Source: a virus
Virus record (IMG/VR): IMGVR_UViG_3300025093_000120
Location: 1 to 23,794 of that record
Length of the DNA: 23,794 nucleotides
Strand: one strand, 5' to 3'
Shown here: positions 1 to 8,489 of the stretch, one piece after another
How positions within the stretch are numbered: the stretch's first letter is position 1
Layout: every line of letters begins with the position of its first letter
Notes under the pieces: generated by a model
What the model saw: only the letters and a program-made list of their open reading frames with translations
Database searches by the model: none
What the model was told of the DNA's origin: nothing
Program-made: the position numbers and the translations under genes

Positions 1-2086
1 CAGGACAATTATTTCTTATTATATCTGTTACTGTTTGTTCATCTGAACAATTAAATTTAAAGTTGTCTAAATAGATATCGTATGTACAACAACAATTTAA
101 TCCAGATGTAAACTGTAAAGCTACATTATATTCTGTTGAACCTGTTGTTAAACTTACTTGTGTACTAATATCAAACCAAGTTTCTAACTCTGTAAATGTT
201 ATTGGTTCAGATGATTGTATTATTTCATTATTTTTATCTTTAACCACTAAAACCGCTTCAATTGGGTTCGCTGGGTTATAACAACAAGGTTCTCCGTTAT
301 TAACTAAGTCTTCATCGTTATTTAAATTAATATCAGTATTATTATCTTCTCTATTCCCACTATTTACAGGAGGTTGTGTAGTTGAATTGTAATCTATCAA
401 ATTATTGTTTTCATCAAATTCCAATAAACAAGGTTCATCGTCCCCGTCAACAATAATAACATCATCATCACTAGTATCTATTTCAACACAAGGATTTTCA
501 GGTATACCAAAATAAAAAGAAACGGACACATCTAATGGTTGGTCACACTCTGGTATTATAGGTTCCCTGTTTAAATTAAATTCTAGTGGTAAACATGGAT
601 TTGGGTCTTTGGAGTAACATCTTGTTTGACCATCAAAATTTTCATAAGTCCATGGTAAATTATTTTCATTAGCTATTTTAAGACAACAAGTTTCACTTAT
701 ATCACCCCCATTAAAGGTTACCACACTTACTTGTTGGTTAAACGAATCTGTTGTTGTTGTAACACTTAAATCAGTTAAAGAAAGTGTACACTCTTCTTGT
801 GGTAAACAATAACAAACACCATCATCAAAAAACCCACCTAATTCAGTACATTTTTCTGAAGTAATTTGTACATAACTAGAATTAGTATTATTTACTGTTT
901 GATTTTCTTGGTCTACAACTCCTTGGCTTTGCTGGTAACAAACGTAAAAACCACCTGTTGTAAATAGTATATTTGATATTAAAATTCTAGCTTGCGTAGA
1001 ATCGGATATACCATCCCCATCATTATCATTAGGGTTAAATAAATTGTTTACAACAAAATTAGCATCATCTAAAGATAAACCTAAATTAGTTAAAAAGGTT
1101 ACATTTAAAATTAAATCTCTGCCTTTTAATGTTGAAGCGATTGAAACAAATAAATCTACGGTTTTTACACAATCACAAAACTCTATTAATTGTTGTTCTA
1201 CGTCACAAAGACAAGCTGAAACTTCTTCACCAAAATCATTAGTGATTGTTAAAAAATCTGAATTTTGTAACTGATTACAACAACTACCGTTTATTATTGG
1301 TTCTCCTGTTATTTGGTCAACATAAAAACTACCACTTGTGAATGTAGTTTGTCCTGGTTCTGGATTTTGTGTTATAACATTAACCAACAAATCCCATAAA
1401 TCTTGGTCTACATCTTGTAAAGAAGCTCCGTTTAATGTACTATATAAATTATCCCACCATGCAAAATTATCACAATCAATACATATAACACGACTTTGTA
1501 ATTCAGCTACAGATATTGTACCATTAATAACACTTTCACATAGTCCCGTATCTTCAAAACTACCAATTTGGATACATTGTCCAAGGTCACTATCATAGTC
1601 TGTTGGACCATAACCTAAATCTTCAGTACAACACCCTTCAGGTATTGGTTGGTTACCATTTGTTATTGTTCCGTCAGCGTTTAATACAGGTACTATGTTT
1701 TCACAAGGATTAGGTGGTACTGGGTCTGTATTTGGGTCAGAAGTCCCTCCACCAGGGTTAAATGTGGGTGGGTCTTTAATTGTTTCTGCCTCTAGGTCTA
1801 TACCTCCAGTTCCGCCACCAGTATTATCGTACTGACAACAATTAGAGCAAGGTATAACATAAAAAGGGTCGTAATTGTTTGCTTGTGGGTCCATACAACC
1901 AGTTACTGCAGCAATGGTATATGTACAACAACCATTAGTGTAAACCCCACCTAAATCAGGTTGTGGTGATGCTCCAAAGACAAAGTCTGGACACCAAGAA
2001 TTTGCTGCATAGTTGGTGTTACTAGCTCTTGGGTCTAAACAACCATCAATTTTATCTATACCTACTTCTTCTGCTCCTTGTGCCAT
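1..2086 (-). CDS. Cys-rich tail/baseplate structural protein, C-terminus beyond the window
   Basis: The reading frame is open from an ATG at 2084-2086 to the left edge (695 complete codons, no stop), so the 3' end is missing. The translation holds about 40 cysteines, many as pairs: CC at residues 53-54, 83-84, 152-153, 269-270, 467-468, 601-602, and CCC at 665-667. Two GCxDP motifs open the protein (residues 15-19 GCLDP and 63-67 GCMDP followed by QANNY), resembling the GCTDPxAxNY motif of secreted Bacteroidetes proteins. An Asp-rich loop, NDNDGDGISD (residues 353-362), looks like a thrombospondin type 3/EF-hand calcium site. There is no signal peptide or membrane segment. It starts 16 bp after the 1397-aa protein, behind the A/T-rich leader AAAAATATATAA, and is the last visible gene of the baseplate operon. 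I do not recognise a named family. A host-facing tail fibre or baseplate decoration role is inferred from position and composition. Confidence 0.85.
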   Translation of the reverse strand, partial: MAQGAEEVGIDKIDGCLDPRASNTNYAANSWCPDFVFGASPQPDLGGVYTNGCCTYTIAAVTGCMDPQANNYDPFYVIPCSNCCQYDNTGGGTGGIDLEAETIKDPPTFNPGGGTSDPNTDPVPPNPCENIVPVLNADGTITNGNQPIPEGCCTEDLGYGPTDYDSDLGQCIQIGSFEDTGLCESVINGTISVAELQSRVICIDCDNFAWWDNLYSTLNGASLQDVDQDLWDLLVNVITQNPEPGQTTFTSGSFYVDQITGEPIINGSCCNQLQNSDFLTITNDFGEEVSACLCDVEQQLIEFCDCVKTVDLFVSIASTLKGRDLILNVTFLTNLGLSLDDANFVVNNLFNPNDNDGDGISDSTQARILISNILFTTGGFYVCYQQSQGVVDQENQTVNNTNSSYVQITSEKCTELGGFFDDGVCYCLPQEECTLSLTDLSVTTTTDSFNQQVSVVTFNGGDISETCCLKIANENNLPWTYENFDGQTRCYSKDPNPCLPLEFNLNREPIIPECDQPLDVSVSFYFGIPENPCVEIDTSDDDVIIVDGDDEPCLLEFDENNNLIDYNSTTQPPVNSGNREDNNTDINLNNDEDLVNNGEPCCYNPANPIEAVLVVKDKNNEIIQSSEPITFTELETWFDISTQVSLTTGSTEYNVALQFTSGLNCCCTYDIYLDNFKFNCSDEQTVTDIIRNNCP

Positions 2087-2102
2087 TTATATATTTTTTT
2101 TA

Positions 2103-5100
2103 TTATTGTAGATAACAACCTCTGTCATCATTTGACCATGTTATTTTAGGATTACCATTTTGAGTCGCTAAGAAATTACAACATTCCTCACTCAATTGGT
2201 TACCGTTTGAGTCTACGTATGTTAATACAGGTGAGCCACCAAAAATTATTTCTTGTATTACATAATTACCATCTACAAAAGGTGGACACTGATAACACCC
2301 TATTGTTAAACTATTAGTAGGGTCGTTAGTTGTTTGGTAAAAATAACCCCCATTTTCACAACATTCTTGGTCGACCATTTGTCCATCAATTGTTGTTACT
2401 GTGTTTGCCGCGACATCAACAACTAAGTTATTTGGGTTACATCTAGTACATAAATTTATAGACAATAGGTCTCCTGATTCTAATTGTAATAATACTTCTT
2501 GTGATGAAAAACCAACTTGTGTACCGTATTTTTGACAACAATTTTCAGATAAATAACTACCATTACTATCTGTTAAATATATTATCGTTGTACCATTATC
2601 TGTTGTACCTGAAGTTTCATTAATAACTCTAGGGCAATCAAAACAAGCCCCTCTACTAATATTATTATTAATTAAATAATTTTGGATTAAAGGGCTATCA
2701 GGTATGATATCTACTGTACCATCTAATCTAAATAATTGTGTGCTAATAGTTCCAAAATAATAACCTAAACTTTCACAACAATTTTGGTCTAACGGTTCAA
2801 AATTATTTTCATCTACTTTTTGTGTTTCGTCTAATGGTGTACCAACAATGGTATTATATAAATTAGTTACCAATTCACGATTACAATTATCAGTTTCTAC
2901 TATTAACTCACATAGTTGTAGGTTATTATTCCAAGTACCCCCTCTTAATTCACAACAATCTTTATTTTGTAATACTTGGTTACCAATCATATAAACACAC
3001 TTTCCTTGTTGGAAATAAGTATCAAATGTGTTTAATAGTAGTTGTTGTGCCTCATCAACATCAAAACCATTATAACCATAAGTGGTAGCTAAATTTATTA
3101 TACCATTATTATCCAATTGTAAGTTATTTAAATACGCTTGTGAGTCACAAACAATTATTAAAGAACTTTCAGGTGGACACCACCAACAATAATAAGCGTT
3201 ATCATTTTCTTCTCTTCCTTGTCCACCAGTATCGGTTGCGTTGGGAAATAAAGGCACTAACTCAAACTCTCCTTCTTTACCAAGTGGTGTTGACTCACTA
3301 CCTCTTGATGAGGTTGTAGGTGGTTCTTGATTACAATTAGTACAAACTTGGAAATAGTTATCACCACTATTATAAGGATAAACTTTCATCTGAAAAGTAT
3401 ATACCCCAGCTTCTGTTATTACAATTTGAAAAGTGTCGGTTTGGTAAGGGTTTAAGAAGGAGTTATAATATGTGTTTGGTGTTGGTAGAGCTGGGTTAGT
3501 AGAAGAAATTAATTGTAAAGTATAGTTAATACCATCTTGTAAAACTGTACCGGCCGCAACTGTACCAACAATACCACCTAAAGGACCTTTAGTTGTTAAA
3601 TCAAGTACTGTTGGGTTTGCTGTTGTAGCGTTTGAGGCATCTATTTGAAATTCTAATGTAGCGGGAACTGGGTCACCAGCAACCCAATCTGTTTGTGGTA
3701 CATCTTCTATTAAAATACAACTACCGTTGGTATCGGTTGAGAAAGTACCTCCAACACCATTTATTACACCATCTGTTGTTAATTGACAACTTTGTGGTGT
3801 GTCACTTCCTGTGTCTCCAGGTAATGTTATTATGGTACCATCACCATCACCCCCAGTTCCATCACCACCGGTGTTACTACCTGTTCCATCACCAACAACC
3901 CCACCACCTGGTGTTACAGGTTCATCTGAACCTAAATAACAACCTATGGTTGAATTCCATGATACGCCGTTTTGTTGGTTGAACCCACCTAATAAAGAAT
4001 ACTCATAACAACATTGTTGTGTTAAATAATTATTAGTATTTGTACCGTCTTGACTACCAGCTAAAACTAAGATATACCCGTCATTTGGTATTACATCATA
4101 CTCTTCAGGACAACCATCACCAGTATTGTCAGTGTTGTCATTTTGTATTGGTAAAGTCGGTAACCAATAATAGTCACAACACTCTTCTATATTATGTGGT
4201 ATTAAACCACCATTTATATCGTTAGGGTTATTTACATAAATTACACCGTCTTCACCAAATAAAGCTTCAGGTGGACACCCATCACATAAAGTGGATTCAC
4301 CCGCTTGAAAGGTTATTCTTAATGAATATGTATCACCACTATCTCTAACATTTGTAGGTCCACTCTCAGTCCCAAATTCTACTATTCCAGCTGAAATAAC
4401 ATTTATGTTATCGGTAGGGTTAATAAAAAAGTCTGGTACGTCTCCTTGGTCATAGTAAGAAAAAGCAATCCCATTTGAATCGGGGGTAAATGTACCATCA
4501 TTATATTCTGTAAAGTAATTTTCTGTTAGTATTTCGGTTGTATTAACATTTACTGATGGTTGGAAATCATCAACGAAACACCTAAATTTATCCCAATACC
4601 TTTGTCCATAATCATATGGCCCGTAATGTGGATTATTCCCCGTTGTGATTTCATTACCCCCATTATACCAAAAACCGTCATTTTGAAACCAAAAAGTTTC
4701 AGTGTTTGTTGGTACTCTAGGAAAACCATAATCATCAAAGGGAAAGTTATTACGATTTAAATCAAAATAACTGGCTCCGAATAAAGTATTAAATTGTCTC
4801 CTAACCTCAAGTAAATCTAATTTATTATTAGCTAAATAAACTCTTTCGTCCATACTAACTAAAGAACTATTTATACCAAATAATTGCATAAAGAATTCTA
4901 ATACTTTTCTTGTACCTTTTGACCTAAATAACCACCAAGCATTTATAACCAATCTTCTCCATAGCTCAACGTCTATTTGATTGGGTGATAATTCTCTTGA
5001 GTATCCTTGGAATTGTGGGTCGTCTCCTTCGTCATTATTTGTTAAAATATCTATACCATCATTAATTGTTAGTAATACGTCAAAACCTAAAGTTTTGGCC

Positions 5101-6296
5101 ATTATTTTAATTAAACTATCCGCGGTATTATCTTTTTTATTATAAGTTACAACATTAGCAAAAGATATACCGTCAATATATTTTTTAACAACATCAAATT
5201 CAGCACCATAAATTGTTAATAATTTATAAACCCTTCTACCAGTATTGTCAGTCCCATCACCCTCCGTATCATATTCTATTATGGAGCTTGAGACTAATCT
5301 TCTTGTCATTAAATTAGTTTGGTTTTCATCGTATAGAAGAGAAACATTAAATAAGTTTTCAACATAATCCGAATAACTAGGTGTGTTTATATCTAAATTA
5401 TAACCATCTGTTGTAGGCCAAGTAAAATTTTTAGTAGTAAAACCGATTGCTCCATCATTATACTCTACGGGTACATCAATAATGTACGTGTATTTAGGTG
5501 TTGTTAATCTGTTTAACAACATATTTTGTAAATCAGTTAAATTATTAAAGAAAAAATCTCTTATTGGTTTTACTGGTTTTATGTGAAAAGTTTCTTGACC
5601 GAAAGTAGCTCCAGATAAAGAAGGGAAAGGGTTACCAACAATTTCTAAATATATATAATTATCGTTACTAGTAGAGCCTGTTATGTTTTGGATTTTGAAT
5701 TCATTGCCTTCAATAGATAAAATATAATCACTGATACTAGAGATAATACTTTTATCACCAAAAGAGGTATCATTATAATTTAATCCATATGGATTATTTA
5801 TACCAACTATCGGTACTTTAAAATAAGATATTTTAGATTCATTATTGTAACTAAAATCTAATACTGTATTAACACTACTTGGTAGTGAAGGTAAAGGGAC
5901 GGTAGGTATTGGTGAAATGTATAAAGAAGCCGGCCATTTTACAATTATATCTTGTAATTCTGATTCTAATAATTTCGAAAAACTACCAAAATAAACATAC
6001 TGTGAAACTTTAGTGGTATCAAAATTTAATTTAACAAATATGTTGTTGCTATTTACATTATCTAACTCTTGTTCTGTTATATTTAAATTATCAAGACAAT
6101 AATATTCTGACCATTCACCTAACGTGAAGTCTTTTGATACTCTCCCACTAAAATTACTTGTTATTTCAAAATTACCTAAAGTAAAAAAAGCGTTGGGGCT
6201 AGTGAATTGATTACCCACTAAATTAGGTGCAAAATCACCCTCTCTTAATTTATAAGCGTCTGTTAATGAACCAGGTACTACTTTTCTTACTGCCAT
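2103..6296 (-). CDS. Giant baseplate wedge/tail protein I-like protein fused to Cys-rich repeat modules (1397 aa)
   Basis: The ATG at 6294-6296 is preceded by an A/T-rich leader; the stop is at 2103. Residues about 360-480 (IYGAEFDVV, then LWRRLVINAWWLFRSKGTRK and VLEFFMQLFG) resemble the helical core of phage tail protein I/baseplate wedge adaptors, where a 'KGT...L..LG' helix is typical; this similarity is judged by eye. Residues 500-670 are rich in aromatic residues and look beta-structured. From residue 671 on the protein changes character: CC pairs at 706, 762, 1114, 1173, 1253, 1312 and 1372, most preceded by a CxxC or a single Cys 26-35 residues earlier. A Gly/Asp-rich linker (about 796-820) and a beta-like domain (about 835-985) interrupt the series. 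It lies between a 289-aa structural protein and another Cys-rich gene in the baseplate operon. The N-terminal part probably joins the baseplate and the C-terminal part probably faces outward; both are inference. Confidence 0.85.
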   Translation of the reverse strand: MAVRKVVPGSLTDAYKLREGDFAPNLVGNQFTSPNAFFTLGNFEITSNFSGRVSKDFTLGEWSEYYCLDNLNITEQELDNVNSNNIFVKLNFDTTKVSQYVYFGSFSKLLESELQDIIVKWPASLYISPIPTVPLPSLPSSVNTVLDFSYNNESKISYFKVPIVGINNPYGLNYNDTSFGDKSIISSISDYILSIEGNEFKIQNITGSTSNDNYIYLEIVGNPFPSLSGATFGQETFHIKPVKPIRDFFFNNLTDLQNMLLNRLTTPKYTYIIDVPVEYNDGAIGFTTKNFTWPTTDGYNLDINTPSYSDYVENLFNVSLLYDENQTNLMTRRLVSSSIIEYDTEGDGTDNTGRRVYKLLTIYGAEFDVVKKYIDGISFANVVTYNKKDNTADSLIKIMAKTLGFDVLLTINDGIDILTNNDEGDDPQFQGYSRELSPNQIDVELWRRLVINAWWLFRSKGTRKVLEFFMQLFGINSSLVSMDERVYLANNKLDLLEVRRQFNTLFGASYFDLNRNNFPFDDYGFPRVPTNTETFWFQNDGFWYNGGNEITTGNNPHYGPYDYGQRYWDKFRCFVDDFQPSVNVNTTEILTENYFTEYNDGTFTPDSNGIAFSYYDQGDVPDFFINPTDNINVISAGIVEFGTESGPTNVRDSGDTYSLRITFQAGESTLCDGCPPEALFGEDGVIYVNNPNDINGGLIPHNIEECCDYYWLPTLPIQNDNTDNTGDGCPEEYDVIPNDGYILVLAGSQDGTNTNNYLTQQCCYEYSLLGGFNQQNGVSWNSTIGCYLGSDEPVTPGGGVVGDGTGSNTGGDGTGGDGDGTIITLPGDTGSDTPQSCQLTTDGVINGVGGTFSTDTNGSCILIEDVPQTDWVAGDPVPATLEFQIDASNATTANPTVLDLTTKGPLGGIVGTVAAGTVLQDGINYTLQLISSTNPALPTPNTYYNSFLNPYQTDTFQIVITEAGVYTFQMKVYPYNSGDNYFQVCTNCNQEPPTTSSRGSESTPLGKEGEFELVPLFPNATDTGGQGREENDNAYYCWWCPPESSLIIVCDSQAYLNNLQLDNNGIINLATTYGYNGFDVDEAQQLLLNTFDTYFQQGKCVYMIGNQVLQNKDCCELRGGTWNNNLQLCELIVETDNCNRELVTNLYNTIVGTPLDETQKVDENNFEPLDQNCCESLGYYFGTISTQLFRLDGTVDIIPDSPLIQNYLINNNISRGACFDCPRVINETSGTTDNGTTIIYLTDSNGSYLSENCCQKYGTQVGFSSQEVLLQLESGDLLSINLCTRCNPNNLVVDVAANTVTTIDGQMVDQECCENGGYFYQTTNDPTNSLTIGCYQCPPFVDGNYVIQEIIFGGSPVLTYVDSNGNQLSEECCNFLATQNGNPKITWSNDDRGCYLQ
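2106..4286 (-). repeat. Protein-level repeat array of CxxC...CC modules
   Basis: This covers residues 671-1397 of the 1397-aa protein. CC pairs fall at residues 706, 762, 1114, 1173, 1253, 1312 and 1372, giving steps of 56, then 59, 80, 59 and 60 within the two runs. The consensus I read is CxxCP, about 26-35 residues, an Asp/Gly turn (DSNGSYLS, DSNGNQLS, TIDGQMVD), [ENQ]CC, often Gly or aromatic residues, a Trp or aromatic, and a closing Cys before the next unit. CxxC pairs are visible at 671/674, 1037/1040, 1218/1221, 1283/1286 and 1334/1337. The copies are divergent in protein and DNA, so they are old duplications rather than recent slippage. Confidence 0.75.
3837..3911 (-). repeat. Low-complexity Gly/Asp/Thr linker coding segment
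   Basis: Residues about 796-820 of the 1397-aa protein consist almost wholly of Gly, Asp, Thr, Val, Ser and Asn (for example GGDGTGGDGDG). The plus strand shows repeated TTCCATCACC units here. It probably forms a flexible linker between a Cys-rich segment and the beta-like domain that follows. Such tracts expand and contract easily by slippage. Confidence 0.7.
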
Positions 6297-6305
6297 AATT
6301 TATAA

Positions 6306-7175
6306 TTAACCAATATTAGTTATTGTATTAAAGTTTTTAGTCACGTCTATATCAGTTTTTTGTTCTCTAATTTCGTATAGAGGTTCACCAGTAAACTGGT
6401 CTTGTATTTCATATAAATTGTATTGTTTATATATTTCATTATTAAAGTTGTATAGTGTGTATATACCATCTTGTATACCCTTACTTTGATTACCATAAAG
6501 TGCTATAGCCAATGATTCAGTATCGTATTCAGTTAATTCAATTTCCATTAATATAGGGTCAAAAGCAGTACTTTGTATTTTTATTTTTTGCCCTGTTTCA
6601 CCAACAAACGGTACGCTATTGGGTTTGACTGTTGGCGCTGAAGAAGGTGTGACGGTTAAAAAAACTAAGTTAGAATTATTGTTAAATCTATATCTAACTG
6701 ATTTTTGTGTTGTACTTTGTAAATTCTGTGTAATAGGTTCTACTCTATTAGCGGATGTTATTATTGTAAATGTATCAGTAGCAGACCCACCATTATAATA
6801 TTCTATTCTTTGCCCCACTAAAGTATTTATGTCATCTATACCAATTAACGAGTTTAAATCTAAAACCACCCCTTTTATATCAGGAAAGGCAGCTAAAACA
6901 CCACAATCTGTAATTGTTGTGGTTACTTGGAAGGGTCTTATTAAAACTGTGTATATTCCAATATCAGAAAAAATATTAGAGGGTAATTTTAAATTATAAT
7001 AACCATCCATAAGGTCACCGTCAGGTCCGTTCAATCTACTTATATTATCGTTTGTTACTGGTATAAAATTATTAGTTGGTTCTGTTGTTCTATTATCGTT
7101 ATAAGAATAAAACATTTGAATCTCTTCTATGGGAGTATTTACTAATCTTTTTGTTCCATAATTACCTATAGCCAT
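6306..7175 (-). CDS. Putative baseplate/tail structural protein (289 aa)
   Basis: The ATG is at 7173-7175 behind the leader AAGACAATAAT, 1 bp after the stop of the upstream 153-aa gene; its stop lies 9 bp before the 1397-aa gene. I do not recognise the family. The sequence alternates hydrophobic and polar residues in the manner of beta-sheet virion proteins (for example IGIYTVLIRPFQVTTTI, residues about 70-90) and has only one Cys. There is no signal peptide, membrane segment or nucleotide-binding motif. The C-terminal third, with YKQYNLYEIQDQFTGEPLYE, is tyrosine- and glutamine-rich and may mediate assembly contacts. Tight packing within the gp25-gp6 operon supports a virion-structural role, which is inference. 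Confidence 0.8.
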   Translation of the reverse strand: MAIGNYGTKRLVNTPIEEIQMFYSYNDNRTTEPTNNFIPVTNDNISRLNGPDGDLMDGYYNLKLPSNIFSDIGIYTVLIRPFQVTTTITDCGVLAAFPDIKGVVLDLNSLIGIDDINTLVGQRIEYYNGGSATDTFTIITSANRVEPITQNLQSTTQKSVRYRFNNNSNLVFLTVTPSSAPTVKPNSVPFVGETGQKIKIQSTAFDPILMEIELTEYDTESLAIALYGNQSKGIQDGIYTLYNFNNEIYKQYNLYEIQDQFTGEPLYEIREQKTDIDVTKNFNTITNIG

Positions 7176-7176
7176 A

Positions 7177-7638
7177 TTATTGTCTTTTTATGTTGTAAAA
7201 TCCATTTTTATAGATTTCTAATTGCCCAATGTTATTTATATCCATTAATCTCATATGTCTTTCGTAGATATTACTAAAGGCTCTCTCTATAAATATTTGA
7301 GCATCTATTTCAGGCAAAAAAACTTGTTCTAATTTTTCTTCTTCTTTAATTAATGGTTTATATTCAAAATCATTTGTTGTTTTTTGAACTCTAAAAATTG
7401 TTGTTTGTGGTCCTTTATCTATTAGTTGGGCATAAGATTTATATGGTCTGCTAGGTACATTCTTTGAAAATCTATAAGTGGCATTTAATAATGTTTTATA
7501 AAAAATACCGTCTATTTCATACTCAATAAAATCGGGTTGGACATTAAAAACACCGTTAACACCAACTTTATAAGGTTCATCTTTTTTTAAAGTTTTAACC
7601 TCATCTAATCTACTACTTGTATATCCTGTTATCCACAT
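7177..7638 (-). CDS. Putative small baseplate protein (153 aa)
   Basis: The ATG at 7636-7638 follows the leader TTAATAAATAAT. The gene sits 8 bp downstream of the 280-aa Cys-rich gene and 1 bp upstream of the 289-aa gene. I do not recognise the family. The N-terminal half looks beta-rich (VFNVQPDFIEYEIDGIFYKT). The C-terminal part (residues about 105-140, QIFIERAFSNIYERHMRLMD) is predicted helical and amphipathic, followed by NIGQLEIYKNGFYNI. It has no cysteine and no catalytic motif. Its size and place in the wedge operon fit a small connector or adaptor subunit, but nothing in the sequence decides between options. Confidence 0.8.
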   Translation of the reverse strand: MWITGYTSSRLDEVKTLKKDEPYKVGVNGVFNVQPDFIEYEIDGIFYKTLLNATYRFSKNVPSRPYKSYAQLIDKGPQTTIFRVQKTTNDFEYKPLIKEEEKLEQVFLPEIDAQIFIERAFSNIYERHMRLMDINNIGQLEIYKNGFYNIKRQ

Positions 7639-7646
7639 ATTATTTA

Positions 7647-8489
7647 TTAATTATCTGGTATGCAATAAAATTGCCATGTTGTATTATATGTTGGGTTACC
7701 ATTTTCATCGTCAGGTCCTTGTATTGTTGTATACTTAACAACTGGGAATATCGCACTTACTCCTGAACTTCCACAGCCACAATCTTGTCCTGTACAATCA
7801 AAATCATTATCTGTACAATCTGAAGGTAAAAGTAACCTTAAATTATCAGTAGGGTCGGGGCAACAAGTAGTACTAGGGGTACAACCATTAGGTGTACAGT
7901 TTACTTGGTTTGGATAAGACGAACCACATGATGCGTAAACCCCTCTACACCATTCATCAGCAGCTATAGCCATATCAGTAATTGTTGGTATAGTGGAAAC
8001 ATAACCAGTACTCATTCTATAACAACCACCAGATAAAGTACCACCACCAGAACCTCCTGAACCTGAAGAACCACCCCCACTGAAACCATAATCACAACAA
8101 CAATCTATTGTCGCTGTTGGGCTATAGTTAACAGCATTAGGGTCTGTACAACCAATTATTTCTAAGTCTGATTCATCTATAATAGTAATATCACTACCCA
8201 AACCATTACCATAATCACTTCCAGTAAAAGAAGATATATTTATTTCTCCACCATCATTAGCACCATCATTACTTAAATCCCAAAAGTTTTCTAAATCTAT
8301 TGTTTCTATATCTTCCTCTTCTTGGTAATCTGTATATACACCTAAATCTTTTACACTTTGTTTTAATAAAACAGAAACATATAAATTATCTTTATTTAAA
8401 TAAGCAATCGTATCATCAATACCATCATTATTAGTATCTAATGGGGTTAATTGTTTTTTTATTTTTATTTTTCTTATATATTTTTCCAC
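7647..8489 (-). CDS. Cys-rich structural protein with GCTDPxAxNY motif and Gly/Ser linker (280 aa)
   Basis: The start is a GTG at 8487-8489 that overlaps the TAG stop of the upstream gene by one base (TAGTG), which suggests translational coupling; no ATG lies near the N-terminus, so GTG is the best choice. Residues 18-26 (DTNNDGIDD) form a thrombospondin type 3/EF-hand-like calcium loop. Residues 113-130 (GCTDPNAVNYSPTATIDC, followed by CC) match the GCTDPxAxNYxxxA motif common in secreted Bacteroidetes proteins. Residues 136-150 are a pure Gly/Ser/Thr linker. The remainder carries about 14 cysteines, including CC at 209-210 and CGC at 237-239. There is no signal peptide. It is a likely externally exposed baseplate or fibre part; the exact role is unknown. 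Confidence 0.82.
   Translation of the reverse strand: MEKYIRKIKIKKQLTPLDTNNDGIDDTIAYLNKDNLYVSVLLKQSVKDLGVYTDYQEEEDIETIDLENFWDLSNDGANDGGEINISSFTGSDYGNGLGSDITIIDESDLEIIGCTDPNAVNYSPTATIDCCCDYGFSGGGSSGSGGSGGGTLSGGCYRMSTGYVSTIPTITDMAIAADEWCRGVYASCGSSYPNQVNCTPNGCTPSTTCCPDPTDNLRLLLPSDCTDNDFDCTGQDCGCGSSGVSAIFPVVKYTTIQGPDDENGNPTYNTTWQFYCIPDN

Noticed and set aside
1044-1598. Two plus-strand open frames in the first 1.6 kb
   Set aside because: The minus strand is open throughout here and gives a coherent Cys-rich protein; the plus frames have low-complexity Ser/Thr/Lys composition.
3837-3911. Short tandem TTCCATCACC units as a non-coding repeat or origin iteron
   Set aside because: They are in frame and encode the Gly/Asp linker of the 1397-aa protein, with irregular spacing unlike iterons.
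3695-4225. Plus-strand open frames rich in His, Leu and Tyr opposite the Cys-rich region
   Set aside because: They lie opposite the 1397-aa gene and their composition mirrors its Gly/Thr/Asn codons; no leader or family signal, so they are shadows.
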